The notes beneath the pieces are model-generated. The model was not told the origin of the DNA. It did no database searches and worked only from the letters and a program-made list of their open reading frames with translations. From NCBI GenBank assembly GCA_014380825.1, contig JACMJD010000666.1:1-6364 (forward strand): a stretch of 6,364 nucleotides of DNA, read 5' to 3'. Made by a program: the position numbers and the translations under genes. Positions 5,589 through 6,364 of this stretch are shown here, one piece after another. The DNA comes from Phycisphaerae bacterium (lineage in GTDB: Bacteria; Planctomycetota; Phycisphaerae; Tepidisphaerales; Tepidisphaeraceae). Each line of letters begins with the position of its first letter. The first letter of the stretch is position 1.

Positions 5589-6364
5589 ATGCCTACGCAA
5601 TTTACTGGACGAATCGCGCTGATCCTGGTCGTGGTGCTGGGCGCACTGTGGCTGATCTTCCCGAAAGGGAATCTCAGTAAGCCCGACCTCAAGCCCGGCA
5701 TCGACATGGTCGGCGGCACGAGCTTGCTCTACGAGATCAAGCAGCCGCCGGACGGATGGAACGATCCGGACAATTCGCTGGCGAACGTGGTGATGGAATC
5801 GCTGAAGAAGCGAGTCGATCCCAGCGGCGTGCGCAACCTGATCTGGCGCCCGCAGGGCAATACGCGGCTGGAAATCCAGATGCCGCTGAGCTCGACGTCC
5901 GGCCAATCGAAAGTTCGACGCGAGGAATTCTCCAGCGCGCAACGCGCGCTCGAAGCGACGAACGTTCGCGAGCAGGATGTGATCAGCGCGGTCGAAGACA
6001 TGACCGGCCCGGAGCGCGCTAATCGGCTGACGACGCTTGCGATGGGCAGCCCGTCACGGCAGAAGCTGTTCGACGATCTGGCCGCCACCTTCGATGCGAT
6101 GCGGTCTGCCAAGGCGCAGAACGATGCCGCCAGGCAGGCGGAAGCATCCAACAAGTACGACGATCTGAGAGATCAGATCGGCCGATCGAATCTGGCGTCG
6201 CAGGCGTTCCAGGAAATCATCGACGCCAAGCTCAACGTGCGCGAGAAGCGCTTGGCCGAGCTGAAGCAGCGCTTCGCCGATTTCCCGCCGCGACTGGCGG
6301 CGATCGACGAAGCGCTTGGCCGAGATGAAGCAGCGCTTCGCCGATTTCCCGCCGCGACTGGCGG
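5589..6364 (+). CDS. secD: Protein translocase subunit SecD, N-terminal part
   Basis: SecD, or a SecD-SecF fusion (the window is too short to tell), assists late steps of Sec export. ATG at 5589 is the first start after an in-frame stop at 5553; its Shine-Dalgarno is weak. The 258 visible codons run off the window. Residues 8-24 form the first membrane segment. GIDMVGG (37-43) matches the SecD G-L-D-L-x-G-G motif, and ESLKKRVDPSGV followed by RLEIQMP (about 70-99) matches the start of the periplasmic P1 domain. From about residue 100 a long helical, Ala/Arg/Glu-rich insertion follows, absent from E. coli-type SecD but, as I recall, common in planctomycetes. From residue 241 the reading runs into a 64-bp duplicated segment read in another frame, so the last 18 residues are probably not reliable. 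Confidence 0.9.
   Translation, partial: MPTQFTGRIALILVVVLGALWLIFPKGNLSKPDLKPGIDMVGGTSLLYEIKQPPDGWNDPDNSLANVVMESLKKRVDPSGVRNLIWRPQGNTRLEIQMPLSSTSGQSKVRREEFSSAQRALEATNVREQDVISAVEDMTGPERANRLTTLAMGSPSRQKLFDDLAATFDAMRSAKAQNDAARQAEASNKYDDLRDQIGRSNLASQAFQEIIDAKLNVREKRLAELKQRFADFPPRLAAIDEALGRDEAALRRFPAATG
6245..6364 (+). repeat. 64-bp-period tandem duplication at the window end
   Basis: Bases 6245-6300 recur at 6309-6364 with a single difference (C at 6261, A at 6325), that is 55 of 56 identical. The offset of 64 is not a multiple of three, so the second copy is read in a different frame of secD; no stop codon results. The second copy ends exactly at the last base of the window, which suggests a contig-end assembly effect, though a real recent duplication is possible. 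Confidence 0.9.

Overview
This is a GC-rich window with five genes, all on the + strand, and short gaps between them. The Tgt and Sec proteins are ordinary bacterial ones. Several traits suggest a planctomycete-type bacterium, perhaps Phycisphaerae-like: a SecD with a long coiled insertion after its first membrane segment, a large secreted alanine/charge-rich coiled-coil protein, and a glycosyltransferase-39-like protein with a soluble C-terminal tail. This placement is inference from gene style, not from a marker gene.

Layout. Positions 1-1701 hold the 3' part of a multi-pass membrane glycosyltransferase (GT39/ArnT-like); its start lies upstream of the window. Positions 1766-3910 encode a 714-residue exported coiled-coil protein with a histidine-rich linker and a very charged, repetitive Arg/Lys/Glu/Gln tail. 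I cannot name it. Positions 3958-5145 encode tRNA-guanine transglycosylase (tgt), 5189-5548 YajC (TTG start), and 5589 to the window end the N-terminal part of SecD. The order tgt-yajC-secD is the classic conserved cluster linking queuosine tRNA modification to the SecDF-YajC export complex, and the three genes probably form an operon.

Two structures are not explained by the genes. First, two arrays of a 7-bp repeat in opposite orientation sit at the tgt/yajC junction. They can fold into a 30-position stem with a 23-nt loop, they encode the tgt stop codon and most of an unusual C-terminal tail, and they end just before the yajC ribosome binding site. Second, the last 120 bases contain a near-perfect 64-bp-period tandem duplication inside secD. 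It shifts the frame and stops exactly at the window end, which suggests a contig-end assembly artefact or a recent duplication.

I see no RNA genes, CRISPR array, insertion sequence or phage genes. No gene-free stretch exceeds 65 bases. I do not find convincing evidence for a new multi-gene system. The best leads are the heptad hairpin and the unnamed coiled-coil protein.
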